Source of the DNA: CALJFL01 sp039964455
Lineage (GTDB): Bacteria > Pseudomonadota > Gammaproteobacteria > Pseudomonadales > Halieaceae
DNA length: 64,000 nucleotides
Assembly: GCA_039964455.1 (NCBI GenBank)
Contig: JBDVXK010000013.1
Coordinates: 496,001-560,000 of the forward strand
Direction of reading: 5' to 3'
The notes under the pieces were generated by a model. The model had not been told where the DNA came from and did not search any database. It saw nothing but the letters and a program-made list of their open reading frames with translations. Below, in pieces: positions 34,334 through 42,630 of the stretch. The first letter of the stretch is position 1. Each line of letters begins with the position of its first letter. A program made the position numbers and the translations under genes.

Positions 34334-35452
34334 TCAGGGCAGCAGTAGCCTGTCGAAAAGCTCGCGATAGCGCGCCATCATCAATTCGCGATTGAACTGT
34401 GCGCGCACGTGGTCACTGGCAGCCTGACCCTGTGCCTCCAAGTCCTCTGGTGAAAGTCGCATGAAGTACTCGATTGCAGCGGCGATGTCATCGGCATCTG
34501 CGGCATCGACCAGACGCCCATGCTGCGGATCGCGCACGACTTCTTCATGGCCATGAATTCGAGACGCCAGCACAGGTTTGCCCACGGCCATAGCCTCCAG
34601 CAGGCTGCGTGGAAGCCCCTCCCGCAATGACGGTATCGCATAAACATCCGCTGTTTTCAGCAGGGTGGGGATGTCGTCGCGAAAGCCCAGAAATGCTACT
34701 GAATCGCCAAGTCCTTTACTGGCGGCGAAAGCTTCAAGGCGCGATCGCAGTTGTCCATCTCCCACAACAATCAGGCCGGCATTGGGGTAGGCGGAATGCA
34801 CGTGTGAAAAAGCGCGAAGCAAACGCTCCAGGTTTTTCTTGCTGGCCAGCCGTGACACGGTAATGAATAGCCGTTTGGAGGCCAGCTCCGACCCGAAGAG
34901 GGCACTGCGATCACCCGCTTCAACGCCCGAAAAACGCGAGAAATCCAGACCATTGGGAATAGCCGATAATTTTTCTGGATCCGCCCCCCAGAATAGCGAC
35001 TGAATATCAGCAACGCCGCCCTCCGAGACGCTGACGATTCTCGCCATGCGGCGCAAGGTGAAATAGTAGAGCAATTTGGTGCGCAGACTGATGCGTGATT
35101 TGACACCGTGAAAGACACCGACCAGCCGGGGTTTGCGTTGACTACGAGCAGTGGCAAGCACGCCGATTGGCATGGAGCGCCACATATGACAGTCGACGAG
35201 ATCGACTTCATGGTCATCGATGAGCTGGCATACCCTGCGTACTGTGCCAGGGCTGCGCCAGGTAACGGCGTTCTTGCTGAGCTGCAGATAGACGACGCGG
35301 TCTGCGATTGTGGTCATCTGGTTTTGGCCATCGTCCTCGCCAGTGAGGTAGCACACAACATTGCGATAGCCGCCCTCGGCTGAGCGAACGATGTCGTTGA
35401 AGAGCGAGGAATCGCGGCTGTAGGTGCGGATAATGTGAAGAATGGTCTTCAT
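34334..35452 (-). CDS. Family-4 glycosyltransferase
   Basis: A GT-B glycosyltransferase of 372 residues, probably adding a sugar to LPS core or O-antigen. Donor-site features are FITVSRLASKKNLERLL, the strand GLIVVGDGQLRSRLE, and the E-x7-E element REGLPRSLLEAMAVGKPVLA. The N-terminal domain has no signal peptide. Convergent with the sulfotransferase 2-like gene. The donor and linkage are unknown; rhamnose is possible because rfb genes are nearby. Confidence 0.83.
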   Translation of the reverse strand: MKTILHIIRTYSRDSSLFNDIVRSAEGGYRNVVCYLTGEDDGQNQMTTIADRVVYLQLSKNAVTWRSPGTVRRVCQLIDDHEVDLVDCHMWRSMPIGVLATARSQRKPRLVGVFHGVKSRISLRTKLLYYFTLRRMARIVSVSEGGVADIQSLFWGADPEKLSAIPNGLDFSRFSGVEAGDRSALFGSELASKRLFITVSRLASKKNLERLLRAFSHVHSAYPNAGLIVVGDGQLRSRLEAFAASKGLGDSVAFLGFRDDIPTLLKTADVYAIPSLREGLPRSLLEAMAVGKPVLASRIHGHEEVVRDPQHGRLVDAADADDIAAAIEYFMRLSPEDLEAQGQAASDHVRAQFNRELMMARYRELFDRLLLP

Positions 35453-35768
35453 ATCGCTATGCCTGCTGCCGCACCGGGTCGGGTTTCCTGTTCAGGCGCT
35501 AATATCTGCACAGCGGCCCCTTGTATGGCATAATTCTGCGCCGACGGTGGATGTGAAAACAGGCATGGGAAATACGTCGCGGCGGAATCTTAGAGACATT
35601 GAAATTCATTTCGCTTGTGGTTTCGACTTGTAATGATGTCGTAAACAGACCAAGTCCCTAATGTCCCCTGAGTGACGCTTTCGCACTTGCCAAAGCGTGG
35701 CGTGAAGATACCAAATATCGACTTCGGCCGCAAAAAGTAGCGGCCTGTTAATCATCGGGAATTACTAT
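35453..35768 (+). other. Gap upstream of the O-antigen ligase with promoter-like and hairpin elements
   Basis: No gene is supported in these 316 bases. On the plus strand an extended -10 (TG-G-CATAAT, 35526-35534) would start a long leader toward the ligase gene. Two stem-loops lie in that leader: ACGCTTT/AAAGCGT (35675-35681 with 35692-35698) and GGCCGC/GCGGCC (35726-35731 with 35740-35745, A-rich loop). The second ends 23 bases before the start codon and could affect translation. No JUMPstart/ops element was found. Confidence 0.4.
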
Positions 35769-36983
35769 TTGAGACCCGCACTACACACGATCAAGACGCG
35801 CTTGGCCGGGTCTTCTGAACGCCTTGATGCCGTGTATGCTTCAATGCTTGCCCTGGCTATATCTCTGCCGGCGTTTCTCGGTAATGGGCATTCCTTCAAG
35901 CCCATCTTCTATGCGCTGGTTTTGTTACCCGCTCTGGGATTGATGGCGGTCAGGCAGATCAAGCCGGAACAGGTTTTGCGCCAGTGCCCCGCGATCCTGC
36001 TGCTGTTGGTTCCTTTGCTTTACTGGTCCCTGACCAATGTCTGGTCCGAGCACCCCGAAAATGTTTCTGCATTTCTGCGTCGCTCATTTACCTTGTTTGT
36101 ATTCCTGGTGGCCGTTGCGCACCTCACGTTGCGGCTGGGCCCCGGCCTTCTGCGCTACCTGGATGTGGCGCTGTTATTGGCCGGTATTGGTGCCGCAATT
36201 CACCTTTTTGGTCTTGTGTACATGGAGCCCAAGGGCCCGAACTGGCGCCTGGGCGATGCCACTATATTCAGCCGTTCTCTGCATGCTTCTCACTATTTCG
36301 GCTTTTTTGCCGTTTATGGCCTGGTTCGCTTTTACCAGGGAGGCGCTATTGCCGGCCGACTGGGTAGTTTGCTGCCTGCAATTTTCTGTTTGGGATTCGT
36401 TGTATTCACCGAATCCCGTGGCACCCTCATCAGTTTCCTGTTGGTGGCTCTGCTGGTTTGCGGGGTATGGTATCGGCGTTATCTTCAGTCGGCATTGATT
36501 GTGTTGCTGGCCGCTGTGGGGGGGTACTTTATTCAGGATGTCTTGGTGGAGAGAGGACTCAGCTTTCGTCTGGAAATCTGGCGTGGTACCTGGGACATCG
36601 TGCAGGCGAATTTCTGGGGAGGCATTGGTCTGGGTACACCACTGGGTGTGGAGTACGGTGGCAAGTTCGTCGCGCCACACGCCCACAACCTGCTTTACGA
36701 CTTGCAGGCCCGGGCCGGTTTTTTCGGCATGCTGGTGTTCCTGCCTATTGTCGCCCTGGTGTTGAGTCGCACGCTGCGTGCAGAACGTGATGAGCAGGTG
36801 TATGTTGCGGCTTTAGTCTTTTTTTTGCTGTGTGTCATGACGGACGTTCATAAACCTATTAATTCGCCATCCTCGGTCTATGTGATTTTTTGGCTGCCGC
36901 TGGCAGCGCTTTTGGCGCTGCGCTCGGGCTCTGCACCGGAAAATGACCTGCACACAGCTAATCACGCTGGTGCCAGCTCATGA
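35769..36983 (+). CDS. O-antigen ligase family protein
   Basis: A polytopic inner-membrane protein of 404 residues with about eleven hydrophobic segments, of the Wzy_C/WaaL family that joins O-antigen to lipid A-core in the periplasm or polymerises it. The large periplasmic loop in the second half carries SFRLEIWRGTWDIV and a conserved His segment (VAPHAHNLL), as in WaaL. Synteny (core genes before, hldE after) favours ligase over polymerase. The start is TTG 35769 with only a weak GGGA ten bases upstream, so the first residues are uncertain. The stop overlaps rfbD (ATGA). Confidence 0.82.
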   Translation: MRPALHTIKTRLAGSSERLDAVYASMLALAISLPAFLGNGHSFKPIFYALVLLPALGLMAVRQIKPEQVLRQCPAILLLLVPLLYWSLTNVWSEHPENVSAFLRRSFTLFVFLVAVAHLTLRLGPGLLRYLDVALLLAGIGAAIHLFGLVYMEPKGPNWRLGDATIFSRSLHASHYFGFFAVYGLVRFYQGGAIAGRLGSLLPAIFCLGFVVFTESRGTLISFLLVALLVCGVWYRRYLQSALIVLLAAVGGYFIQDVLVERGLSFRLEIWRGTWDIVQANFWGGIGLGTPLGVEYGGKFVAPHAHNLLYDLQARAGFFGMLVFLPIVALVLSRTLRAERDEQVYVAALVFFLLCVMTDVHKPINSPSSVYVIFWLPLAALLALRSGSAPENDLHTANHAGASS

Positions 36984-37861
36984 GCCGCAAAGTGCTGATA
37001 ACCGGTGCCGGAGGTCAGCTTGGGAGCGAGTTGCAGCTGACAAGCCCTTCGGGCTGGGAGGTACTCGTAGCTGACCGCAGCACCCTGGATATTGCAGATC
37101 CGGCTTGTTTGTCTCAAACCCTTGAGCAGTTAAAGCCCTCGGCTGTGATCAATGCCGCCGCCTATACGGCCGTTGATCAGGCGGAGGCCGAGCCTGAGCT
37201 GGCAGCGCAAAGTAATGCCCAAGGCCCCACCATGCTGGCTAAGGCGTGCGCTGAACGTGATATCCGTCTGCTGCATATTTCGACTGATTTTGTGTTCGAT
37301 GGCAGTGCCAGCCAACCCTATCGGCCGGATGACGCGACCGGTCCCCTGGGTGAGTATGGACGCAGTAAACTGGCGGGAGAGCAGGGTACACAGGCTGCGA
37401 ATCCGGCGGCATTAATCATTCGAACCGGCTGGGTGTATTCCCGATTTGGCGGTAATTTTGTCAAGACCATGCTGCGCCTGATGGCGGAGCGTGACCAGTT
37501 GAGCGTGGTGGTCGACCAGGTTGGCACCCCCACCTGGGCCCGCGGCCTTGCCCTCACCACTTGGGCAGGCTTGAACCAGGAGGCTGCACACGGCATATAC
37601 CACTGGAGCGATGCGGGTGTGTGCAGTTGGTACGATTTCGCGGTTGCGATTCAGGAGGAGGCTCTGGCGCTGGGTCTATTGCAGCGCGAGATAGCCATTT
37701 CGCCAATACCGGCAAGCGATTATCCTACGCCAGCCATGCGGCCGGCCTATAGTGTGCTGGACAAGTCGTCCACCTGTCGCGACCTGGACGTCTCACTTAT
37801 CCATTGGCGCGCCCAGCTGCGTGCGATGCTTGCTGATTTAAAGGAAAACAATGATGGCTGA
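36980..37861 (+). CDS. rfbD: dTDP-4-dehydrorhamnose reductase
   Basis: Last enzyme of dTDP-L-rhamnose synthesis; reduces dTDP-4-keto-L-rhamnose with NAD(P)H. An extended SDR of 293 residues. The cofactor loop GAGGQLGSEL, the active-site YGRSKLAGEQ and the HISTDFVFDG segment are intact. ATG 36980 overlaps the ligase stop. rfbB follows with an 11-base overlap. Its product is a donor for rhamnosyltransferases, which may be among the family-4 enzymes nearby. Confidence 0.94.
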   Translation: MSRKVLITGAGGQLGSELQLTSPSGWEVLVADRSTLDIADPACLSQTLEQLKPSAVINAAAYTAVDQAEAEPELAAQSNAQGPTMLAKACAERDIRLLHISTDFVFDGSASQPYRPDDATGPLGEYGRSKLAGEQGTQAANPAALIIRTGWVYSRFGGNFVKTMLRLMAERDQLSVVVDQVGTPTWARGLALTTWAGLNQEAAHGIYHWSDAGVCSWYDFAVAIQEEALALGLLQREIAISPIPASDYPTPAMRPAYSVLDKSSTCRDLDVSLIHWRAQLRAMLADLKENNDG

Positions 37862-38921
37862 TGCAGTGCTTGTTACCGGGGCGGCCGGCTTTATTGGTGC
37901 CAACTTTGTGCATTACTGGGCCCAGCGTTATCCGCAAGACCTTGTGATTGCCTACGATGCGCTTACCTATGCGGGCAACAGGGCCAATCTGGAGTCGCTG
38001 GAGGGGCAAGAAAACTTCCGCTTTGTGCATGCCGATATCTGCGACTACGATCGCGTGCTGGCAACGCTGCGTGAGTACGGCGTCAATACCATTGTTCACT
38101 TCGCGGCAGAGAGCCATGTGGATCGCTCAATTACCGGCCCGGACGCCTTTATAGAAACCAATGTGATTGGTACTCACACGCTGCTCAAGGCGGCGCGCGA
38201 AGTCTGGTTGGGCGAGGACCCGGTTTCCCACCGCTTTCATCATGTATCTACGGACGAGGTGTATGGTTCGCTGGCGCTGGATGATCCGGGTTTTTACGAG
38301 GATCAGAAATACGAGCCAAACTCGCCCTATTCTGCAAGCAAGGCGGCGTCAGACCACCTGGTGCGCGCTTACCACCATACCTATGGCTTGCAGGTGACCA
38401 CCAGCAACTGCTCGAACAACTACGGCCCCTACCATTTTCCGGAAAAGCTGATCCCGCTGTGTATCACCAATATCCTGCGCGGCCTGCCCCTGCCGGTCTA
38501 TGGCGATGGCAGTAATATTCGCGACTGGTTGTATGTGGAGGATCACTGCAACGGGATTGAGAAAGTGCTGAAAAGTGGTGTAGTGGGAGAGACCTACAAT
38601 ATCGGCGGCAACAACGAATGGAACAATCTCGACATTGTTCACCTGCTATGCGACCGGATGGATGCCCGTTTTGCCGCGGACGAACAGCTGGCAGAGCGCT
38701 ACCCGGATTCCCCCCAGGCTGCAGGACGCGGAGCCCGTGAGCTGATTCAATTTGTTGAAGACCGTGCAGGCCACGATTGGCGTTATGCCATTGATGCTAG
38801 CCGCATAAGCAATGAGTTGGGTTACAGTCCGCGCGAGAGCTTCGAAACGGGTATTGAACGAACGCTGGACTGGTTTCTGGCTAACGAAGCGTGGTGGCGG
38901 CCTCTGCTGCCGTCGGCCTAA
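37851..38921 (+). CDS. rfbB: dTDP-glucose 4,6-dehydratase
   Basis: Second enzyme of dTDP-L-rhamnose synthesis, converting dTDP-glucose to the 4-keto-6-deoxy sugar with tightly bound NAD. It has 356 residues. The Rossmann loop TGAAGFIGANFV, the THVSTDE-type segment (HVSTDEVYGSL) and the YSASKAASDHLVRAY catalytic motif are all present. ATG 37851 or 37854 both fit. The stop overlaps that of convergent rfbC by four bases, so the four rfb genes lie in two facing pairs. Confidence 0.96.
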   Translation: MMADAVLVTGAAGFIGANFVHYWAQRYPQDLVIAYDALTYAGNRANLESLEGQENFRFVHADICDYDRVLATLREYGVNTIVHFAAESHVDRSITGPDAFIETNVIGTHTLLKAAREVWLGEDPVSHRFHHVSTDEVYGSLALDDPGFYEDQKYEPNSPYSASKAASDHLVRAYHHTYGLQVTTSNCSNNYGPYHFPEKLIPLCITNILRGLPLPVYGDGSNIRDWLYVEDHCNGIEKVLKSGVVGETYNIGGNNEWNNLDIVHLLCDRMDARFAADEQLAERYPDSPQAAGRGARELIQFVEDRAGHDWRYAIDASRISNELGYSPRESFETGIERTLDWFLANEAWWRPLLPSA

Positions 38922-39466
38922 TCAAACAGCGGAATTTCACCCCAGGGTAAACCTTCTGAGTCCTTGCCGGACAGAGACGGAGGCTCGCCGCCTGTCAGTG
39001 GCCAATCGATGCCTACTGTCGGGTCGTCCCAGGCCAGGCTGACCTCGCTTTGTGGGTGATAAATATCGGTGCACTTGTACTGAAAGTCAGCGAATTCAGA
39101 CGTAACGTAGAAGCCGTGGGCGAAGCCCGGCGGAACCCACAACATCTGGTGCTTGATGGTATCCAGTGTGACTCCGTACCACTGGCCCAATGTGCTGGAG
39201 CTTCGGCGCAGATCTACCACCACGTCGAACACACTGCCTGAGGTCGCCCTTACCAGCTTTCCCTGGGTGTGTTCGGTTTGGTAGTGCATGCCCCGCAGAA
39301 TACCGCCGGCGGAGCGGCTGTGATTGTCCTGCACAAAATTCAGGTCGAAGCCTGCCTCGCTGAACGTGGCAGCACTCCAGTTCTCAAGAAAGAAACCACG
39401 TTCGTCACCGAATACCCGGGGAGTCAGCAGGAAAACGTCCGCCAGTGGTGTTGGCTCAAAGGTCAT
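38918..39466 (-). CDS. rfbC: dTDP-4-dehydrorhamnose 3,5-epimerase
   Basis: Third step of dTDP-L-rhamnose synthesis; a cupin-fold epimerase of 182 residues. The catalytic stretch NHSRSAGGILRGMHYQ and the VPPGFAHGFYV motif are standard. ATG 39466 is chosen because it overlaps the rfbA stop (ATGA); the 74 codons upstream in frame are shadows of rfbA. Complete and of usual length. Confidence 0.95.
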   Translation of the reverse strand: MTFEPTPLADVFLLTPRVFGDERGFFLENWSAATFSEAGFDLNFVQDNHSRSAGGILRGMHYQTEHTQGKLVRATSGSVFDVVVDLRRSSSTLGQWYGVTLDTIKHQMLWVPPGFAHGFYVTSEFADFQYKCTDIYHPQSEVSLAWDDPTVGIDWPLTGGEPPSLSGKDSEGLPWGEIPLFD

Positions 39467-40362
39467 TCGAACACTACCCCGTCGTCGCGCAGCAGACTCT
39501 GCAGGTACTTTCCATAGCCACTTTTTTCCAGTGGCGCCGCCAGCGCCAACAGCTGTTCCGCGGTGATATAGCCCATCCGGAATGCGACTTCCTCTGGGCA
39601 GGCGATCTTCAGCCCCTGCCGTTCTTCCACAACTCGAATGAAATTGGCGGCGTCTAACAGGGAGTTGTGGGTGCCGGTATCCAGCCACGCGGTGCCGCGG
39701 CTCATCACTTCCACGTTGAGGTCTCCGCGTTCCAGATAGACCTTGTTAACATCCGTGATTTCCAGCTCTCCCCGATGTGAAGGTTTGATATTGCGTGCGA
39801 TATCGATCACGTCATTGTCGTAGAAATACAGGCCGGTGACGGCGTAGTGAGATTTGGGCTGGGCAGGCTTCTCCTCAATATCCATGGCTACACCGTTACC
39901 ATCGAAGGACACCACACCATATCGCTCGGGGTCCTGCACATAGTAGGCGAACACCGAGGCCCCTGAGTCCCTGGCGGCGGCGCTGCCCAGTTTATGGCTG
40001 AAGCCGCCGCCGTAGAAAATATTATCGCCCAGCACCAGTGCGGCCGGGTCCTTGCCTATGAAATCCTCACCCAGCAGAAAGGCCTGCGCCAGGCCATCGG
40101 GGCTGGGTTGGGCGGTATATTGAATACTGACGCCCCACTGGCTGCCGTCCCCCAACAGTTCAGCAAACGCCTCACTGTCCCTTGGCGTGGTGATCACCAG
40201 GATATCGCGTATTCCAGCCAGCATCAGGGTGGCCAGCGGGTAGTACACCATCGGTTTGTCGTACACCGGCATCAGCTGCTTGCTGACTGTGCTGGTCAGC
40301 GGATGTAGCCGGGTGCCGGAACCTCCGGCGAGAATGATGCCCTTGTAGTTGTTTGCTGCCAT
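39463..40362 (-). CDS. rfbA: Glucose-1-phosphate thymidylyltransferase
   Basis: First enzyme of the dTDP-L-rhamnose route, joining dTTP and glucose-1-phosphate. It has 299 residues, typical for RfbA. The nucleotide loop LAGGSGTRLHPLT, LGDNIFYG and IEEKPAQPKS are diagnostic. ATG 40362 has AGGAG six bases upstream; the 38 upstream in-frame codons are intergenic. First gene of the minus-strand rfbA-rfbC pair, divergent from a glycosyltransferase operon across about 230 bases. Confidence 0.96.
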   Translation of the reverse strand: MAANNYKGIILAGGSGTRLHPLTSTVSKQLMPVYDKPMVYYPLATLMLAGIRDILVITTPRDSEAFAELLGDGSQWGVSIQYTAQPSPDGLAQAFLLGEDFIGKDPAALVLGDNIFYGGGFSHKLGSAAARDSGASVFAYYVQDPERYGVVSFDGNGVAMDIEEKPAQPKSHYAVTGLYFYDNDVIDIARNIKPSHRGELEITDVNKVYLERGDLNVEVMSRGTAWLDTGTHNSLLDAANFIRVVEERQGLKIACPEEVAFRMGYITAEQLLALAAPLEKSGYGKYLQSLLRDDGVVFE

Positions 40363-40580
40363 GGACGGCTCCTGAAGTCTGCGGACGGGATTATAGGCGT
40401 ATTCAGCCCTTCTGCACGAGTCTGCATATCCCAAGGGTATTACTATGCAGCCATTGAGGGGTGGATTTTTGATCAATCACTGATAAAATCCAGCCCCTTT
40501 CGCTGGTTAAACCGCCTGCTTTACTTGCGGTGTAGCCTGCCTGGCGCATTTACCAGCCCGCGCCCGACCCCATTAACGCT

Positions 40581-40586
40581 GAGGAA
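40581..40586 (+). promoter_or_regulatory. Shine-Dalgarno before a missing start codon
   Basis: GAGGAA lies six bases before ATC 40593, which is in frame with the following glycosyltransferase. An overlapping ATG (40585-40587) is in another frame and stops after ten codons. Confidence 0.5.
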
Positions 40587-40592
40587 TGCGCC

Positions 40593-41927
40593 ATCAGGCA
40601 GCTCGATACAATTCATAGCGACTCGCAGGCTACGCCTGTACTTGCGGCTTCCGGCCCTGACCAGGGCTACGCTGTTGCAGAGCCCGATGCTGTTCGCCCG
40701 CTGCGCATTGCGCTGCTGGGTTACCGCAGCCAGCCGTTTGGTGGTGGTCAGGGCGTGTACCTCAAGTATCTCAGCAAGGCGCTGGTTGAGGCCGGGCACT
40801 CGGTTGACGTGATTTCCGGCCCGCCTTACCCGCACCTTGACCCACGGGTAAAGCTGATCGAATTACCAAGCCTGGACCTGTTTGAGAATGGTCTGGGCTC
40901 GATCAGGCCCCGGCATTTGCGTTCGCTGACTAATATCATTGAATGGACCAGCAAGTTGACCGGTGGCTTTGCCGAGCCTTACACCTTCGGCAGACGTGCG
41001 GTGAAGTACCTTCGAAAACACGGAAAGCAGTACGACCTGATCCATGACAACCAGAGCCTCAGTTTTGGCATGCTGCAGTTGCAAGAGATGGGCCTGCCGC
41101 TGGTGACGACTGTTCACCATCCGGTCACCAGCGATCTTCGCATTGCGCTTGCAGCCGCCCGCCGGTGGCATGAGCGACTACTGATCAAGCGCTGGCATGC
41201 GTTTCTGGGCATGCAGAAAAAAGTGGTCAAGCAGCTTCACAACATTGTCACGGTATCGGACTGTTCTCGTCAGGACATCGCTCGTGACTTCGGCTTACAG
41301 CCAGCGGGTATCAGCCTGGTGTACAACGGCATCGACACCGCCGAGTTCAGGCCGCTGTCCGATGTAACGCGCCGACCCAAGCGCCTGATGGCCACAGCCT
41401 CCGCGGATGCACCATTGAAAGGCTTGCGTTATCTGTTGCGAGCCTATGCCCAACTGCTGTCGCGCCACCCTGACCTTGAACTGTTGTTAGTTAGCAAGCC
41501 CCAGCCAGGTGGAAAAACAGAGCAGCTAGTTGCTTCCCTGGGTATTGGCGACAAGGTGCAGTTTGTGAATGGCATTAGCACCGAGGACATGGTGCGTTAT
41601 TACGCTGAAGCCACTATCGCTGTTGTGCCTTCTGTGTACGAGGGTTTCGGCCTGCCTGCCGGTGAGGCGATGGCCTGTGGTGTCCCTGTGGTGTCCACAG
41701 ACGGTGGCGCCCTGCCGGAAGTGGTGGGCGATGCCGGCGTGATAGTGCCGGCCAAGTCTGCTGAAGCACTGGCGACCGCAATAGAGGCGCTGCTGGCCGA
41801 CCCCGAACAGCGCCGTGTTATGGGTGAGGCTGGTCGCCGTCGTATCGAAGAAAAATTCAGCTGGGAGGTCTGCGCGCGCGAGATGACCGCCTACTATCAC
41901 CGGGTGTTAACAAATGCAGACCGTTGA
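40593..41927 (+). CDS. Family-4 glycosyltransferase with non-canonical start
   Basis: A GT-B family-4 glycosyltransferase, 444 residues from ATC 40593, or 390 from the only canonical in-frame start, GTG 40755. Starting at 40755 would remove the first beta strand and glycine loop (LRIALLGYRSQPFGGGQG), which families of this type need. No ATG, GTG or TTG exists between the upstream TAG and 40755. ATC 40593 has GAGGAA six bases upstream, so a lost or misread ATG is likely; CTG just before LRIALLGY is another option. Donor-site features: VYEGFGLPAGEAMACGVPVV and SADAPLKGLRYLLRAY. First gene of a run with two coupled downstream genes. Confidence 0.78.
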   Translation: MRQLDTIHSDSQATPVLAASGPDQGYAVAEPDAVRPLRIALLGYRSQPFGGGQGVYLKYLSKALVEAGHSVDVISGPPYPHLDPRVKLIELPSLDLFENGLGSIRPRHLRSLTNIIEWTSKLTGGFAEPYTFGRRAVKYLRKHGKQYDLIHDNQSLSFGMLQLQEMGLPLVTTVHHPVTSDLRIALAAARRWHERLLIKRWHAFLGMQKKVVKQLHNIVTVSDCSRQDIARDFGLQPAGISLVYNGIDTAEFRPLSDVTRRPKRLMATASADAPLKGLRYLLRAYAQLLSRHPDLELLLVSKPQPGGKTEQLVASLGIGDKVQFVNGISTEDMVRYYAEATIAVVPSVYEGFGLPAGEAMACGVPVVSTDGGALPEVVGDAGVIVPAKSAEALATAIEALLADPEQRRVMGEAGRRRIEEKFSWEVCAREMTAYYHRVLTNADR

Positions 41928-42630
41928 TTTTCGCCATTTTCCGCTGACTCCGGGTGACCGCGTGCTGGATCTTGGCTGCGGCGAGGGCAGGCATGTTATT
42001 TCTGCCTACCTTGAGGCAAAAGTTGAGTCCATAGGCGTGGACCTGTCCGTGCGCGACCTGCAGACAACACGGGAAAAGTTTCGCGACTTCGAACAAGCGG
42101 ATGATTCTGACCGCCTGTTTGCCCTGGCATCGGCCAATGCGCTGGAATTACCGTTTGCCGACAACAGTTTTGACAAGGTGATTTGTAGTGAGGTGCTGGA
42201 GCACATCCCTGATTACCGTGGAGCGCTGGTAGAAATTCAGCGGGTATTAAAACCCGGCGGCCTTTTCTGCGCGAGTGTTCCTCGGCGCTGGCCCGAAAAA
42301 ATCTGTTGGGCCCTTAGCGATGCCTACCACCAGGTTCCCGGCGGTCATATCCGAATTTTTCGGGCAGGTGAGCTGCGTGGCGATATTGAAGGCCTGGGTT
42401 TCAAGCACTACTACAGGCACTGGGCACACGCACTGCATGCCCCGTTCTGGTGGTTGAAATGCCTGTTCTGGAAGACCCAGGACAGCAACTGGCTGGTGGC
42501 CCAGTATCATCGCCTGCTGGTCTGGGACCTGATGGAAAAACCGGCTTTCACGCGGATACTTGAGGCCTGTATGAACCCCGTTGTGGGCAAGAGCGTTGTT
42601 ATGTATTTTCGCAAAGAGGTGTCCGCATGA
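41914..42630 (+). CDS. Class I SAM-dependent methyltransferase
   Basis: A Methyltransf_11-like enzyme, 238 residues. SAM motif I is RVLDLGCGEGRHV (about 16-28), the acidic strand-2 end is GVDLS, and motif IV/post-I is FDKVICSEVLEHIPDY. The C-terminal half carries aromatic residues around HWAHALHAPFWW. It overlaps the preceding glycosyltransferase by 14 bases and the next gene by four, so the three are translationally linked. It may methylate the glycan or lipid built by that glycosyltransferase; no acceptor is known. Confidence 0.82.
   Translation: MQTVDFRHFPLTPGDRVLDLGCGEGRHVISAYLEAKVESIGVDLSVRDLQTTREKFRDFEQADDSDRLFALASANALELPFADNSFDKVICSEVLEHIPDYRGALVEIQRVLKPGGLFCASVPRRWPEKICWALSDAYHQVPGGHIRIFRAGELRGDIEGLGFKHYYRHWAHALHAPFWWLKCLFWKTQDSNWLVAQYHRLLVWDLMEKPAFTRILEACMNPVVGKSVVMYFRKEVSA

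Noticed and set aside
35453..35768. JUMPstart/ops element for RfaH
   Set aside because: Only a GTAGCG fragment is present; the full GGCGGTAG core is absent.
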